Below are positions 1-8,807 of a stretch of 64,000 nt of DNA, piece by piece. Under the pieces are notes generated by a model. That model was given only the letters and a program-made list of their open reading frames with translations, had not been told where the DNA came from and did no database searches. The position numbers and the translations under genes were made by a program. How positions within the stretch are numbered: position 1 is the stretch's first letter; every line of letters starts with the position of its first letter. Origin of the DNA: Hypericum androsaemum (taxonomy: Eukaryota > Streptophyta > Magnoliopsida > Malpighiales > Hypericaceae); assembly GCA_963995505.1 (NCBI GenBank), contig OZ023187.1, positions 10,565,176 through 10,629,175 of the forward strand, given 5' to 3'.

Positions 1-2884
1 CTTTCAGTAGTTGGAAAGCCTTCTCTTGAGCTTCTCCCCAAGTAAAGCCCACGTTCTTCTTGATGACTTCAGTTATGGGTGCGGCTATGCTACTAAAGTC
101 CTTCACAAATCTCCTATAAAAACTAGCTAGTCCATGAAAGCTCCTAACATTAGCAACACTTGTAGGGCTTGGCCATTCACGGATAGCTCGGATCTTTTCT
201 TCATCAACCTGTATTCCGTTAGCTCCAACAACAAAACCCAAGAATACAAGCTTATCCGTACAAAAGGTGCACTTCTTCAAGTTAGCAAACAATTGTTCTT
301 CTCTAAGTGCATCTAAGACAGATTTCAAATGTTCTAGATGATCCCCCACGTTCTTGCTATAGATGAGTATATCATCAAAGTAAACAACTACAAATGTACC
401 AATGAATGGACGTAGAACATGATTCATGAGTCGCATAAACGTGCTAGGTGCGTTGGATAAACCAAATGGCATGACCATCCACTCATACAACCCATACTTA
501 GTTTTAAAAGCAGTCTTCCACTCATCTCCTTCTTTCATCCTAATTTGATGATAACCACTCTTCAAATCAATCTTAGAAAACATGCAAGAACCATGCAATT
601 CATCTAACATGTCATCTAAACGAGGGATAGGGTGACGATATTTTACCGTTATGTTGTTGACTGCTCGGCAATCAACACACATTCTCCATGTTTTATCCTT
701 CTTGGGCACAAGTAGGACTGGAACAGCACATGGACTCATGCTCTCTCTTACGTACCCTTTCTCCAACAGCTCGTTGACTTGCTTCTCAAGCTCCTTTGTC
801 TCTTCAGGATTGCTTCTATATGCGGGACGGTTAGGTATGGTAGCTCCCGGGACAAAGTCTATTTGATGTTCAATCCCACGAATAGGTGGCAAACCAGGTG
901 GTAGCTCGTCGGGAAAGACATCCTTGTAATCCTGCAAAAGAGACACAACCGTACTAGGTACATGTGGTTCAAGCTCGTTAGTGTTTAAAAGTGCCTCTCT
1001 ATACCGAAGTAAGATCATAGGCTTCTTTTCAAAGCATGCTTGCTTAATATCATTTGTTCCCACATAGTAACTCTTTTTCCAACTCTCGGTTTTTCTCTCT
1101 TTGGCCGTTTTAATTTCTGTTTTTCCGGCTTCTTTTGTTTTCTCAATCTTTTCCTCTCCATTGGCCGTTTTTCTTATCTTTTTTTCGGCTTCTTCTCTCC
1201 TCTCATTCTTTTTCTTCTTGTCACGCTCTCTTTGCTCATCACTTTCTTTTTGCAACTGACGTTGATCTTCACAAACTTGTGATGGTGACAAGGGTGCCAA
1301 GGTGATTACTCTCTTCTTAAGTATAAGTGAATACTTGTTGGTGTAGCCATCATGATGCACTTTCCTATCAAACTGCCACGGCCTTCCTAACAATAGGTGA
1401 CCAGCTTGCATTGGTACAACATCACACAACACTTCATCCTCATAGTTGCCAATGCGGAATGCTACCAATACTTGCTTCATCACTCGTACTTCTCCACTAT
1501 CATTCAGCCATTGTAGTTTGTAAGGCTTAGGGTGTTTTCCCGTGAGTAACCCTAACTTCTCCACCATAGTAGTGCTTGCAACATTAGCACAACTTCCTCC
1601 ATCTATGATGACACTACACACCTTGTCTTTGACATAGCACCTTGTGTGAAAAATATTTTCTCTTTGAGCCACATCATTTTCTTCTTTTACTTGCACATTC
1701 AATGCTCTTCTAGACACAAGAGTAAGCCTCTCAGCAGCTTGGTACTCTTCCTCGGATACGTCCTCCAAAGAAGGCATGCTTTCATGCTCCGAATCCTCTT
1801 CTTCAGTTTCAATCTCTCCACTCTCCTTGATCACCATTGCTTGCTTGTTAGGGCATTGACTTGAGATGTGCCCTCTTCCTTGACACTTAAAGCACTTGAT
1901 GTCACGGTTCCTAGCTGGAGTGACTTCCACTTTCCTTTGAGAATTAGCTTGAGAACTCTCGGATTTATGCTCTACTTTGGCTGCTTGTGGCTTGTCAAAC
2001 TTCTTTTGGTAGTTTGGCTTCCAAGTAGAATTCGATGTAGCTTTTGTTCTCCCCTCTCCTCTCTTGAGTTGCTTCTCAATTTTCGTTGCCATATGCACCA
2101 TGTCCTCCAACTCCACATAGTGTTGCAACTCAACTTTGTCTTGAATTTCAGGATTGAGTCCATTCAAGAACCTTGCCATTGTAACTTCTCTATCTTCATC
2201 TATATCAGCTCTTATCATGGCCATCTCCATCTGTTTGAAATACTCCTCCACACTCAAACTTCCTTGCCTCATTCCTTGTAACTTCTTATACAGCTCTCTA
2301 TAGTAATGACTTGGAACAAATCTCTTCCTCATCACCACTTTCATGTCTTCCCAAGTAGCTATAGGGCGTTTTCTATTTCTCCTCCTGCTAGTCACAAGTT
2401 GATCCCACCAAGTTATAGCATAATCAGTGAATTCGGTGATGGCAAGTTTTACCTTCTTTTCTTCGGAGCTATTGTGGCAATCAAACACAAACTCAATCTT
2501 CTTCTCCCACTCTAAGTATGCCTCCGGGTCAGATCGACCAGCAAAGGAAGGTATCTTCAGTTTGATACTTCCTATGTTGTCGTCTCTCCTTGGCCTTGCC
2601 TCCCTAGGTGGACGGTTTGTTCTTGCTCTCCTAAGACTCCTTGTAGAGCCTACGCCTTCTTCCGACTCAGAATCAGCTCCGCTCGATTCTCCAATAGGTA
2701 CTCCTCTCCTACGCCTTTGGAGTTCGCCTCGCGTTTGGGGGTTGTCACGAGAATTCTCCACGGCATCCACGCGTAGTTGCAAAGGCTCCATCTGAGCTTG
2801 CACCATCCGCTCGAGCTTCCCGGCCAAGGCATCCACTAATAACTTAAGGTCTATGTTTTCCATAGTTTGACCTTCATGCGACAT
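1..2884 (-). CDS. Gag-Pol polyprotein of element A, partial (gag, protease, RT)
   Basis: I read every codon from the ATG at 2884-2882 to the left edge: 961 codons without a stop. Gag (about residues 110-240) carries the plant Retrotrans_gag pattern, including ITWWDQL and RKRFVPSHYY. A CX2CX4HX4C zinc knuckle (CFKCQGRGHISSQC) lies at residues 331-344 (1894-1853). The protease motif IIDGGSCANV is near residue 425. A strongly basic/acidic linker rich in Lys and Glu follows (about residues 545-605). RT carries KYRHPIPRLDDML, the IDLKSGYHQIRM palm motif and the catalytic YFDD (residues 835-838, 382-371), then the start of the thumb/RNase H connection. All visible catalytic residues are intact. A second in-frame ATG lies seven codons downstream; the first is chosen because it is the longer frame. 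Polyproteins of this family are cleaved by the internal protease. Confidence 0.95.
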   Translation of the reverse strand, partial: MSHEGQTMENIDLKLLVDALAGKLERMVQAQMEPLQLRVDAVENSRDNPQTRGELQRRRRGVPIGESSGADSESEEGVGSTRSLRRARTNRPPREARPRRDDNIGSIKLKIPSFAGRSDPEAYLEWEKKIEFVFDCHNSSEEKKVKLAITEFTDYAITWWDQLVTSRRRNRKRPIATWEDMKVVMRKRFVPSHYYRELYKKLQGMRQGSLSVEEYFKQMEMAMIRADIDEDREVTMARFLNGLNPEIQDKVELQHYVELEDMVHMATKIEKQLKRGEGRTKATSNSTWKPNYQKKFDKPQAAKVEHKSESSQANSQRKVEVTPARNRDIKCFKCQGRGHISSQCPNKQAMVIKESGEIETEEEDSEHESMPSLEDVSEEEYQAAERLTLVSRRALNVQVKEENDVAQRENIFHTRCYVKDKVCSVIIDGGSCANVASTTMVEKLGLLTGKHPKPYKLQWLNDSGEVRVMKQVLVAFRIGNYEDEVLCDVVPMQAGHLLLGRPWQFDRKVHHDGYTNKYSLILKKRVITLAPLSPSQVCEDQRQLQKESDEQRERDKKKKNERREEAEKKIRKTANGEEKIEKTKEAGKTEIKTAKERKTESWKKSYYVGTNDIKQACFEKKPMILLRYREALLNTNELEPHVPSTVVSLLQDYKDVFPDELPPGLPPIRGIEHQIDFVPGATIPNRPAYRSNPEETKELEKQVNELLEKGYVRESMSPCAVPVLLVPKKDKTWRMCVDCRAVNNITVKYRHPIPRLDDMLDELHGSCMFSKIDLKSGYHQIRMKEGDEWKTAFKTKYGLYEWMVMPFGLSNAPSTFMRLMNHVLRPFIGTFVVVYFDDILIYSKNVGDHLEHLKSVLDALREEQLFANLKKCTFCTDKLVFLGFVVGANGIQVDEEKIRAIREWPSPTSVANVRSFHGLASFYRRFVKDFSSIAAPITEVIKKNVGFTWGEAQEKAFQLLK

Positions 2885-3303
2885 GTTTGCTGCAAGAAAA
2901 ATTGGTTAGTAAAAAAAAAAATATGGCCTCACAAGCTCACTCCCTTACGTGTATACTCTCAATGTATGGTGCACTCAAGTTCACTCGTGTTTTGCACTCA
3001 AATATTTGGCTTTTCTCTCTAAGGTACTCGCACACTCTTGCCTTTTTCCTCTCGTGATACTTGTATGTTCTTACTAAGGCTAGAACGGCCTTGCTTGAGC
3101 TCCACGCTTTAACAAACAGAATGTTAAAGTTCCTCTTTGGTCTTTCTTTTAGTCTTGCTCGTCCCCTTTCTTGATCAGCTGTTGCGCCTCCTTAGTTTGC
3201 TAGCTTCCCTCGGATTTGCTTCCTCTTTAGCTTGAGACTTCCAATTTAGCTTGCTTCCTCTTTAGCTTGCGGCTTCCTTTTTTTTTTTCTTTTCTTTCCT
3301 TTT

Positions 3304-3335
<32 letters not shown>

Positions 3336-3503
3336 CTTTCTTTTCTTTTCTTTCTTTTCTTGCTTCACTCGTTTGTTTTCCTCTCTTTTCTCTCAAACAG
3401 CGAGGAGAGAAAACGAACCAACAAGAACAAAAAAAAATAACAAGCAACAAAACGAACCAACAAGAACAAAAATAACAAGGATAATGAACTAAAGTAACAA
3501 GCT
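2885..3503 (-). other. Untranslated leader of element A
   Basis: The stretch between the PBS and the gag start has no supported ORF. A minus-strand frame here (3450-3262) is low-complexity Lys/Glu translated from the purine tract and is not considered real. The part from 3141 to 3519 reappears at about 48859-49240, inside the rearranged insertion in the satellite. Confidence 0.8.
3276..3361. repeat. Polypyrimidine tract in leader of element A
   Basis: About 85 bases on the plus strand are almost only T with interspersed C, as TTTTC/TTTC runs, ending in TTTTCTTGC. The transcript (minus strand) is therefore a polypurine run. The end of the tract resembles the satellite decamer GCCTTTTCTT. The tract is length-variable: the copy at about 48997-49083 differs by small indels. 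Confidence 0.9.
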
Positions 3504-3517
3504 AAGCTCTGATACCA
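3504..3517 (-). other. Primer-binding site, initiator tRNA-Met type
   Basis: The minus strand reads TGGTATCAGAGCTT, the classic plant PBS complementary to the 3' end of initiator tRNA-Met. It sits two bases after the LTR end (...CATATCA), which fixes the LTR border at 3520. Confidence 0.95.
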
Positions 3518-3836
3518 ACTGATATGAATCTCCGCGGAAAAGATTCACAACTCGGACCGTTTGTTACTTTAGAATGGAACAGATCACAACTCACAAGAAC
3601 TTACACGAACTAAGGCACGAATTTGTACCTCAACCCGCTGCAAGGGCTTCTGAACCTTGACCTAAGGTCGTATCACGCCACAAGCGGGGATGGAATATCC
3701 GCTTGATAAGTGAAGGATAAATTCTAGCCAAGACGACTCACCAGCCTAAGCAAGAACAAACGAGTATCAAACTCTCAACTAGCCAATGCTAAGTATTTCC
3801 GAATTGTGTGTGTACGTTTTATTGCTAGGAGTCCTC

Positions 3837-3844
3837 TTTATATA
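3837..3844 (-). promoter_or_regulatory. TATA box of LTR A
   Basis: TATATAAA on the minus strand in a GC-flanked context. The R-U5 fragments inserted at 48568-49689 stop at the sequence equivalent to about 3811. That is 25-30 bases downstream of this box, as expected for the RNA 5' end. Confidence 0.85.
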
Positions 3845-4098
3845 GGCTCCCAAAGTACCAAAATATTCCTAAACAAGCTAACTCCTTAAAAGGAATTCAA
3901 AGGCTGGCCAAAACTCTCTTTCCTATTCTAAGGAGATTCTGGCCGAACTTATGCAACTAAACAAGGAATAATATAAGCAAATAATATCTAATAGAATAGC
4001 TACTAGTTGCACGTCCAAAACAATTAGATGCATGGCCTAAATAGGCTGATTCTTCTTGATTCTCCATGTGCGCATGCATCTAGAAGCTTTCGTGCATG

Positions 4099-4323
4099 TC
4101 AAGCTTCCCATTCAGCCTCCAAAACGTGCATGGGCCTCCCTTGGGCTTCTTGGACGTCCTTGGTCCTCCACGCACTTGATTGAGCCCAAACTTCATGCAT
4201 TAGTCCATTGAAATCAGATTGCAACTTCCTAGCTCTTGCTCTTGTCATTGGCCCAATTGGAACTTGAACTTGCTTCGAGTCTACAAGCTTGATAGTTGGT
4301 GCATCCGTAGGCTTGCTCACATC
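4099..4323 (-). CDS. Polyprotein C-terminal tail encoded in U3 of the LTR
   Basis: A 74-codon open frame starts at the first bases of the LTR and ends with TGA at 4101-4099. It contains IGPMTRARARKL and FNGLMHEVW, which resemble the conserved C-terminal tail of many plant Ty3/Gypsy polyproteins. In this 5' LTR it has no upstream coding part and no ATG at its beginning, so it is probably silent here. In the identical 3' LTR the pol frame would read into it. Overlap of the pol end with the 3' LTR is, as I recall, described for CRM-like elements. The assignment is by motif resemblance from memory, so confidence is moderate. Confidence 0.6.
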   Translation of the reverse strand, partial: DVSKPTDAPTIKLVDSKQVQVPIGPMTRARARKLQSDFNGLMHEVWAQSSAWRTKDVQEAQGRPMHVLEAEWEA

Positions 4324-4828
4324 ATATAGACAGATTTAGACGGGCCACTTCCTCTCCAGCAAAGGGATATCAACATGGCCATCAGATCTCCTTTCCATAA
4401 TCACATACTAAGTTTAATTGTAGTAAACTAAGATATCCCCAGTCTATGTGCACATAGGCTAACATCTCCGGTTAGCACGGGAAAACTTGTCCATATCTCA
4501 CCAAAAACAACATAGCATACCCACACAAATTGGCCCCACGCTAGGAAAGAAATATTCTCTAGCTAGCCATTCATATGTGACATATCTCTCACAGACCAAT
4601 ACAAACATGATCGATCTTACTACAAATGCACATGACCACTTCATGAACATACTTCATATGCATGAGATGCACACAATCAAGACCTGAAACATGCACATGC
4701 ACCAAACAAAACCAAATTTATCATGTTCTATTCGCTTACTTAAACAAATATCACTCAATAGTGCCGATTTCCCAATTCTTATTCTCCCGTCACTTTTATC
4801 CTTTAGCTGTTCTTCCAAGATGATTTTC

Positions 4829-4834
4829 TTTATT
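4829..4834 (-). promoter_or_regulatory. Putative polyadenylation signal of LTR B
   Basis: AATAAA on the minus strand, downstream of the TATA box of the same LTR, which fits the R region of a plant LTR. Confidence 0.5.
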
Positions 4835-4970
4835 GAAAGCACCTGAGGAAGCCTTACATGATCTGTATAACAATTTCTAATTACAAAATGAGGTCAGTTC
4901 CTCACTTTCCCAACCGAGTTACATATTGAGCACACGATAAGCTCAATTGCTTCTAGGTTCGGTAGATATC

Positions 4971-4980
4971 ATATATATAA
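4971..4980 (-). promoter_or_regulatory. Putative TATA box of LTR B
   Basis: TTATATATAT on the minus strand within the inferred LTR of element B, upstream of AATAAA. Confidence 0.55.
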
Positions 4981-5087
4981 CCCGATATCACACAAAACTT
5001 GATTCATTTATTCACTGTATTTAAACTCCCTTGTATGTTCTTGATAACTCAGAGTCCAAAAATCAACTTAGAATCCCAAAAAATTAA

Positions 5088-5634
5088 CTTACCAAGCCTT
5101 TACTCATAAACCCTGCTCAATCCTAAACCAGGCAGCTAGTCTAAATTTCAACCAGGTCTTGAAGGCGATTCTTTCATCCAAACAGGGGGTATAATATGGC
5201 GTTAGAAAGCTAATTAAGTCTTCAACAATCTGTAAGAAGGAACCTAAGTCCAATTCGGAGTCCAACTAAGCTTACCAAGCCGTTCTTCTTCCACTAGCTC
5301 ATCTGTGTCTCCTGTAGATAGTCCATTGTTCAAAATAGATTTCCTATTGCCTCCTTGATCAGAATAGAACATATGATATACCGTTAACAAGGTATTTGAG
5401 TCCTCTACAACTTCCATGAAGGAATAAAACTCTAATTCAAATCCAAAAATAACTTACCAAGCAATTCTTCTTCGACCACCTCACTTGATACTAAAGTAAC
5501 TAGTCCAATGTTCAAAATAAATTCCACGCCGATTCCTTTATCAAAACTGGACATATAATATATGCTCAGAAAGCTCTTTATGTTCTCTACAACTTTAATG
5601 AAGGAATAAAAATCTAGTTCGAGGCAGAATATAG
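5088..5634. repeat. Diverged ~182 bp tandem repeat, 3 copies, in LTR B
   Basis: The block CTTACCAAG recurs at 5088, 5271, 5453 and 5635, a spacing of 183, 182 and 182. Each copy repeats further landmarks in order: TTCTTCTTC near its start, TAGTC..GTTCAAAATA, GATTCC/GATTCTTT, ACATAT.ATAT, CTCTACAACTT..ATGAAGGAATAAAA and TCTA.TTC. Copies 2 and 3 are closer to each other than to copy 1. The fourth copy is cut after about 20 bases. The block lies in the U3 part of the inferred LTR, where tandem repeats often hold enhancer-like sites. Confidence 0.8.
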
Positions 5635-6216
5635 CTTACCAAGTTGTTATTTGTCACCTACTTCTTTCTCTTTCCTCTTACTCTCTCTCTCAACTTTCTC
5701 TTCTCTTTTGAGTTATGGCTGAGTCTCGGAATTTCTTGCCTCTTACTTAAGGTTTCTGAGTCCCAAAAGTATGTAGGTGAGTAAGATTCCAGTTTGACTC
5801 ACCTCCTTAACCAATTCTAATGAACTAGCAAGTGGTAATAGGTGATTGGTTGATTGTAAATGAGGTCCAATCCGAAATTGACTAATTGAAGCTCCATTTT
5901 CACTGAGTTCTTTTGCCTTTTATCAAAACTTGTCAACAAACGAAATGTAGCCTATGTGTGTAGTTTCTGGATCATATTTATTTGTAGCATTTGGAGTAAA
6001 ATTGAGAATGTGGTGCTCAATTTACTAAACAAAGGTCATTGCTGTCCGAACTTGATCAACAAAGTTCTTAAAGCTTGGAATAATTTGACTAGGCTTTGTT
6101 GTAGTTGAGCTAAAATCCTAAGGAGACTATAGAATATCTAGAAACACTTCCAAACACATCTCATATGTACCATAGAATACCATTTATTCCAACCGATCAT
6201 TTATAAGATATCACAA

Positions 6217-6230
6217 TTCTCCCCTCCTTA
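6217..6230 (-). other. Polypurine tract of element B
   Basis: The minus strand reads TAAGGAGGGGAGAA, immediately before the LTR start TGTGATATC and after the pol pseudogene. This is the position and composition of a plus-strand-priming PPT. Confidence 0.8.
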
Positions 6231-6278
6231 TAAAAATTTGGTCCCCGAATTTACTAAAGGCATGGAGTACTTACAGTC

Positions 6279-8807
6279 TTAGTAAAATAGGTGTGGATAC
6301 TTCCCTCACATATCCTCCTCTAACTCCCATCTAGCCTCTGCTGGAGAATGATTTTGCCATTCTACTTTCACAAATAGAAGATCTTTGGTCCTCAAATTTC
6401 TCACTTGTCGACCCAATATCCGTAAGGGTCGCTCTTCGTATGTAAGATCATCCTGGAAGTCCACATTTGGCTGGTCTAGTACATGTGAAGGATCATATAG
6501 GTATCTCCTAAGCATCGAGACATGAAACACTGGATGTATATGCGAGAATGTGGGTGGTAATGCCAACTGATAAGCCACTCGACCAACCCGCTCCAGAATC
6601 TCAAATGGTCCCACTTATCTTGGACTCAATTTACCCTTTTTCCCAAATCTCATAATCCCTTTCATTGGAGATACCTTCAGAAACACATTGGTACCCACTT
6701 CAAACTCAATATATTTTCTCCTTTTATCTGAGTATGACTTCTGTCTACTTTGAGCTGTCACTAATCGTTTCTGAATCACCTTAATCTTATCAATTGTCTC
6801 CTGTATGAATTCAAGACTCAACTGTTGCTTCTCACCAACTTCATCCCAACATATTGGTGACCTACACTTTCTACCATACAATGCCTCATAAGGTGCCATC
6901 AGAATACTAGCTTGATAACTGTTATTGTAGGAAAACTCCATTAAAGGCAAATAGAGCTCCCAACTCCCTCCAAAATCCATCACACATGCTCGCATCATAT
7001 CCTCCAATATTTGTACTGTCCGTTCTGACTGTCCATCTGTCTGAGGATGGAAAGCTGTACTCAAATCCAAACGAGTACCTATGGCATCTTGAAACTTCTT
7101 CCAAAATTGAGATGTAAAATGTGTCCCTCGATCAGAAACTATTGAGACTGAAACTCCGTGCAGTCGAACAATCTGATCAATGAATAGTTGGGTAAACTTT
7201 GCTGCATCATATATATTCTTAATAGGTATAAAATGTGCCAACTTCGTCAATCAATCCACAATAACCCAAACAAAATCAAACCCCCTTGGTGAAGTCGGGA
7301 GGCCCAGTAACAAATCCATGGTGATTCGTTCCCATTTCTATTCTAGAATATCCAATGGTTGCAACAAACCAGAAGGTCTTTGATGTTCAGCTTTAACCTG
7401 TTGACATGTTAAACACTTAACGACAAAATCACCAATGTTCTTTTTCATGCCATTCCACCAATAATGATTCTTCATATCTTAATACATCTTGGTCGAACCT
7501 GGATGCATACTATACACAGCCTTATGTGCTTCAGCCATAATATCTCTCCTCATATCTCCTACATTAGGCACAACCAATCGAGTACCAAAATATAAAACAC
7601 CATTTGAACTAAGATAAAATTTAGGCAATGCATCTTCCTCAACTTTTTCAATCATCTCCATCAACTCAGGGTCCTCTCGTTGTAGTTCCACAACTCAACC
7701 ACGGATAGTTGGTTGCATATGTATCTCACCCAACCTCACAGGTTCGGTTCCATTTATAACTGTTGTCAACTCCAACCCTTGGTCAACTAGCTCATGTAGG
7801 CTTGAAATCAAAGGTCTTCGAATCAATGACATATGTGCCAAACTACCAGCTGATTTTCGGCTTAAAGTATCTGCAACTACATTAGCCTTCCCTGGATGAT
7901 AGCTAATGACACAATCATAGTCTTTTAGAAGCTCCATCCATCTCCTTTGTCTCATATTTAGATCCCTCTGATCAAAAATATACTTTAAGCTCTTATGATC
8001 GGTAAATATTTCAAATTTCTCACCATATAGATAATGCCTCCATATCTTGAGTGCAAATACTACTGCAGCCATTTCCAAATTGTGCACTGGATAATTGTGC
8101 TCGTATTTCTTCAACTGTCTAGATGCATAAGCTATCACATTTCTTCCCTGCATCAAAACACAACCCAAACCAATCCTAGAAGCATCACAGTACACAGCAT
8201 ATCCCCCGGATGCAGACGGTAAAGCCAAAACAGGAGCATTGGTTAACAAACTTTTCAACTCCTGAAAACTTCTCTCACAATCTTCTACCCACACATATTT
8301 TACATTCTTCTGTGTCAATCGAGTGAGTGGAGCAGCCAAAGTAGAAAACCCTTTTACAAACTGTCTGTAATATCCAGCCAAACCAAGGAAGCTACGTATC
8401 TCAGTAACATTTATGGGAGTTGGCCAATTCACCACAGCTTCCACCTTTATTGGATCAACTGATACTCCATCCTTGGAAACAACATGTCCTAGGAATGCCA
8501 CACTTTGCAACCAAAACTCACACTTGGAAAATTTAGCATACAACTGATGATCAAGCAAGGTTTTCAGAACCAACTGCAGATGTCCTTCATGCTCTTCCTT
8601 AGTCCATGAATAAATCAATATAACATCAATAAAGACAACTACAAATTGATCCAAGAATGGCTTGAACACTCGGTTCATCAAACCCATAAAGAAAGCATGT
8701 GCATTAGTAAGACCAAATGGCATAACCAAAAACTCATAGTGTCCATATCGAGTTCTAAAGGCTGTCTTAGTTACATCTTCTTTTCGGATCCTTAACTGAT
8801 GATATCA
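6279..8807 (-). pseudogene. Decayed pol of Ty3/Gypsy chromovirus B (RT part, RNase H, integrase, chromodomain)
   Basis: One reading frame runs from mid-RT (YHQLRI near 8805) to an original stop at 6281-6279. It is broken by six in-frame stops at 7697-7695, 7481-7479, 7340-7338, 7253-7251, 6617-6615 and 6308-6306. No frameshift is needed. RT has FIDV instead of FIDD (Val at 8624-8622), so the catalytic pair is lost. RNase H keeps its four acidic positions (YCDAS, NLEMA, TDHKS, VADTLSR). Integrase keeps the H/H and CLTC zinc residues and a D, D35E triad at 7316-7314, 7133-7131 and 7025-7023. GPFEIL and a chromodomain-like tail (VKVEWQNHSPAEARWE) follow. Several stops look like CGA to TGA changes. 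Gag, protease and the RT N-terminus are missing; the satellite begins at the break. The protein resembles Tekay/Del chromoviruses. Confidence 0.95.

Larger units (their letters stand above)
1..4324 (-). mobile_element. Ty3/Gypsy LTR retrotransposon A, 5' half (runs off left edge)
   Basis: Reading leftward on the minus strand, the order is 5' LTR (4324-3520), PBS (3517-3504), leader (3503-2885), then an open gag-pol frame (2884 to the edge). The domain order gag, zinc knuckle, protease, RT is that of an autonomous Ty3/Gypsy element. The rest of RNase H, integrase and the 3' LTR lie outside the window. The gag and RT wording and the LTR-encoded tail recall chromoviruses of the CRM/Reina type, but integrase is not visible, so the clade is tentative. 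The absence of any stop in 961 codons suggests a recent insertion. It lies inside what looks like the LTR of element B. Confidence 0.93.
3520..4324 (-). mobile_element. 5' LTR of element A (~805 bp)
   Basis: On the minus strand the LTR starts TGATGTG at 4324 and ends CATATCA at 3520, giving imperfect terminal inverted repeats with the canonical TG...CA ends. The inner border is set by the adjacent PBS. A TATATAAA box at 3844-3837 places the transcript start near 3811, so U3 is about 4324-3812 and R-U5 about 3811-3520. The R-U5 part is found three more times at 48568-49689. The outer border is inferred from the inverted repeat because the partner LTR is outside the window. Confidence 0.88.
4325..6215 (-). 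mobile_element. 3' LTR of element B, interrupted by element A
   Basis: On the minus strand a purine-rich PPT is followed by TGTGATATC at 6215, a typical LTR start, right after the decayed pol. Further in lie an A/T TATA box (4980-4971) and an AATAAA signal (4834-4829), about 140 bases apart, in U3-R order. The far end is not seen; the LTR appears cut where element A begins at 4324, leaving at least 1.89 kb. No coding region is supported here: the short frames at 4487-4842 lack any recognisable motif. Long LTRs are usual for the Tekay/Del type of chromovirus. Confidence 0.75.

Noticed and set aside
134..2515. Plus-strand frames over the first 2.9 kb
   Set aside because: They are antisense shadows of the continuous gag-pol frame on the minus strand.
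3262..3450. 62-codon minus-strand frame with a Lys-rich end
   Set aside because: Low-complexity translation of the leader purine tract, with no homologous motif.
4487..4842. Two short frames in LTR B
   Set aside because: No motif, not conserved in any visible copy, and located in the promoter/R part of an LTR.
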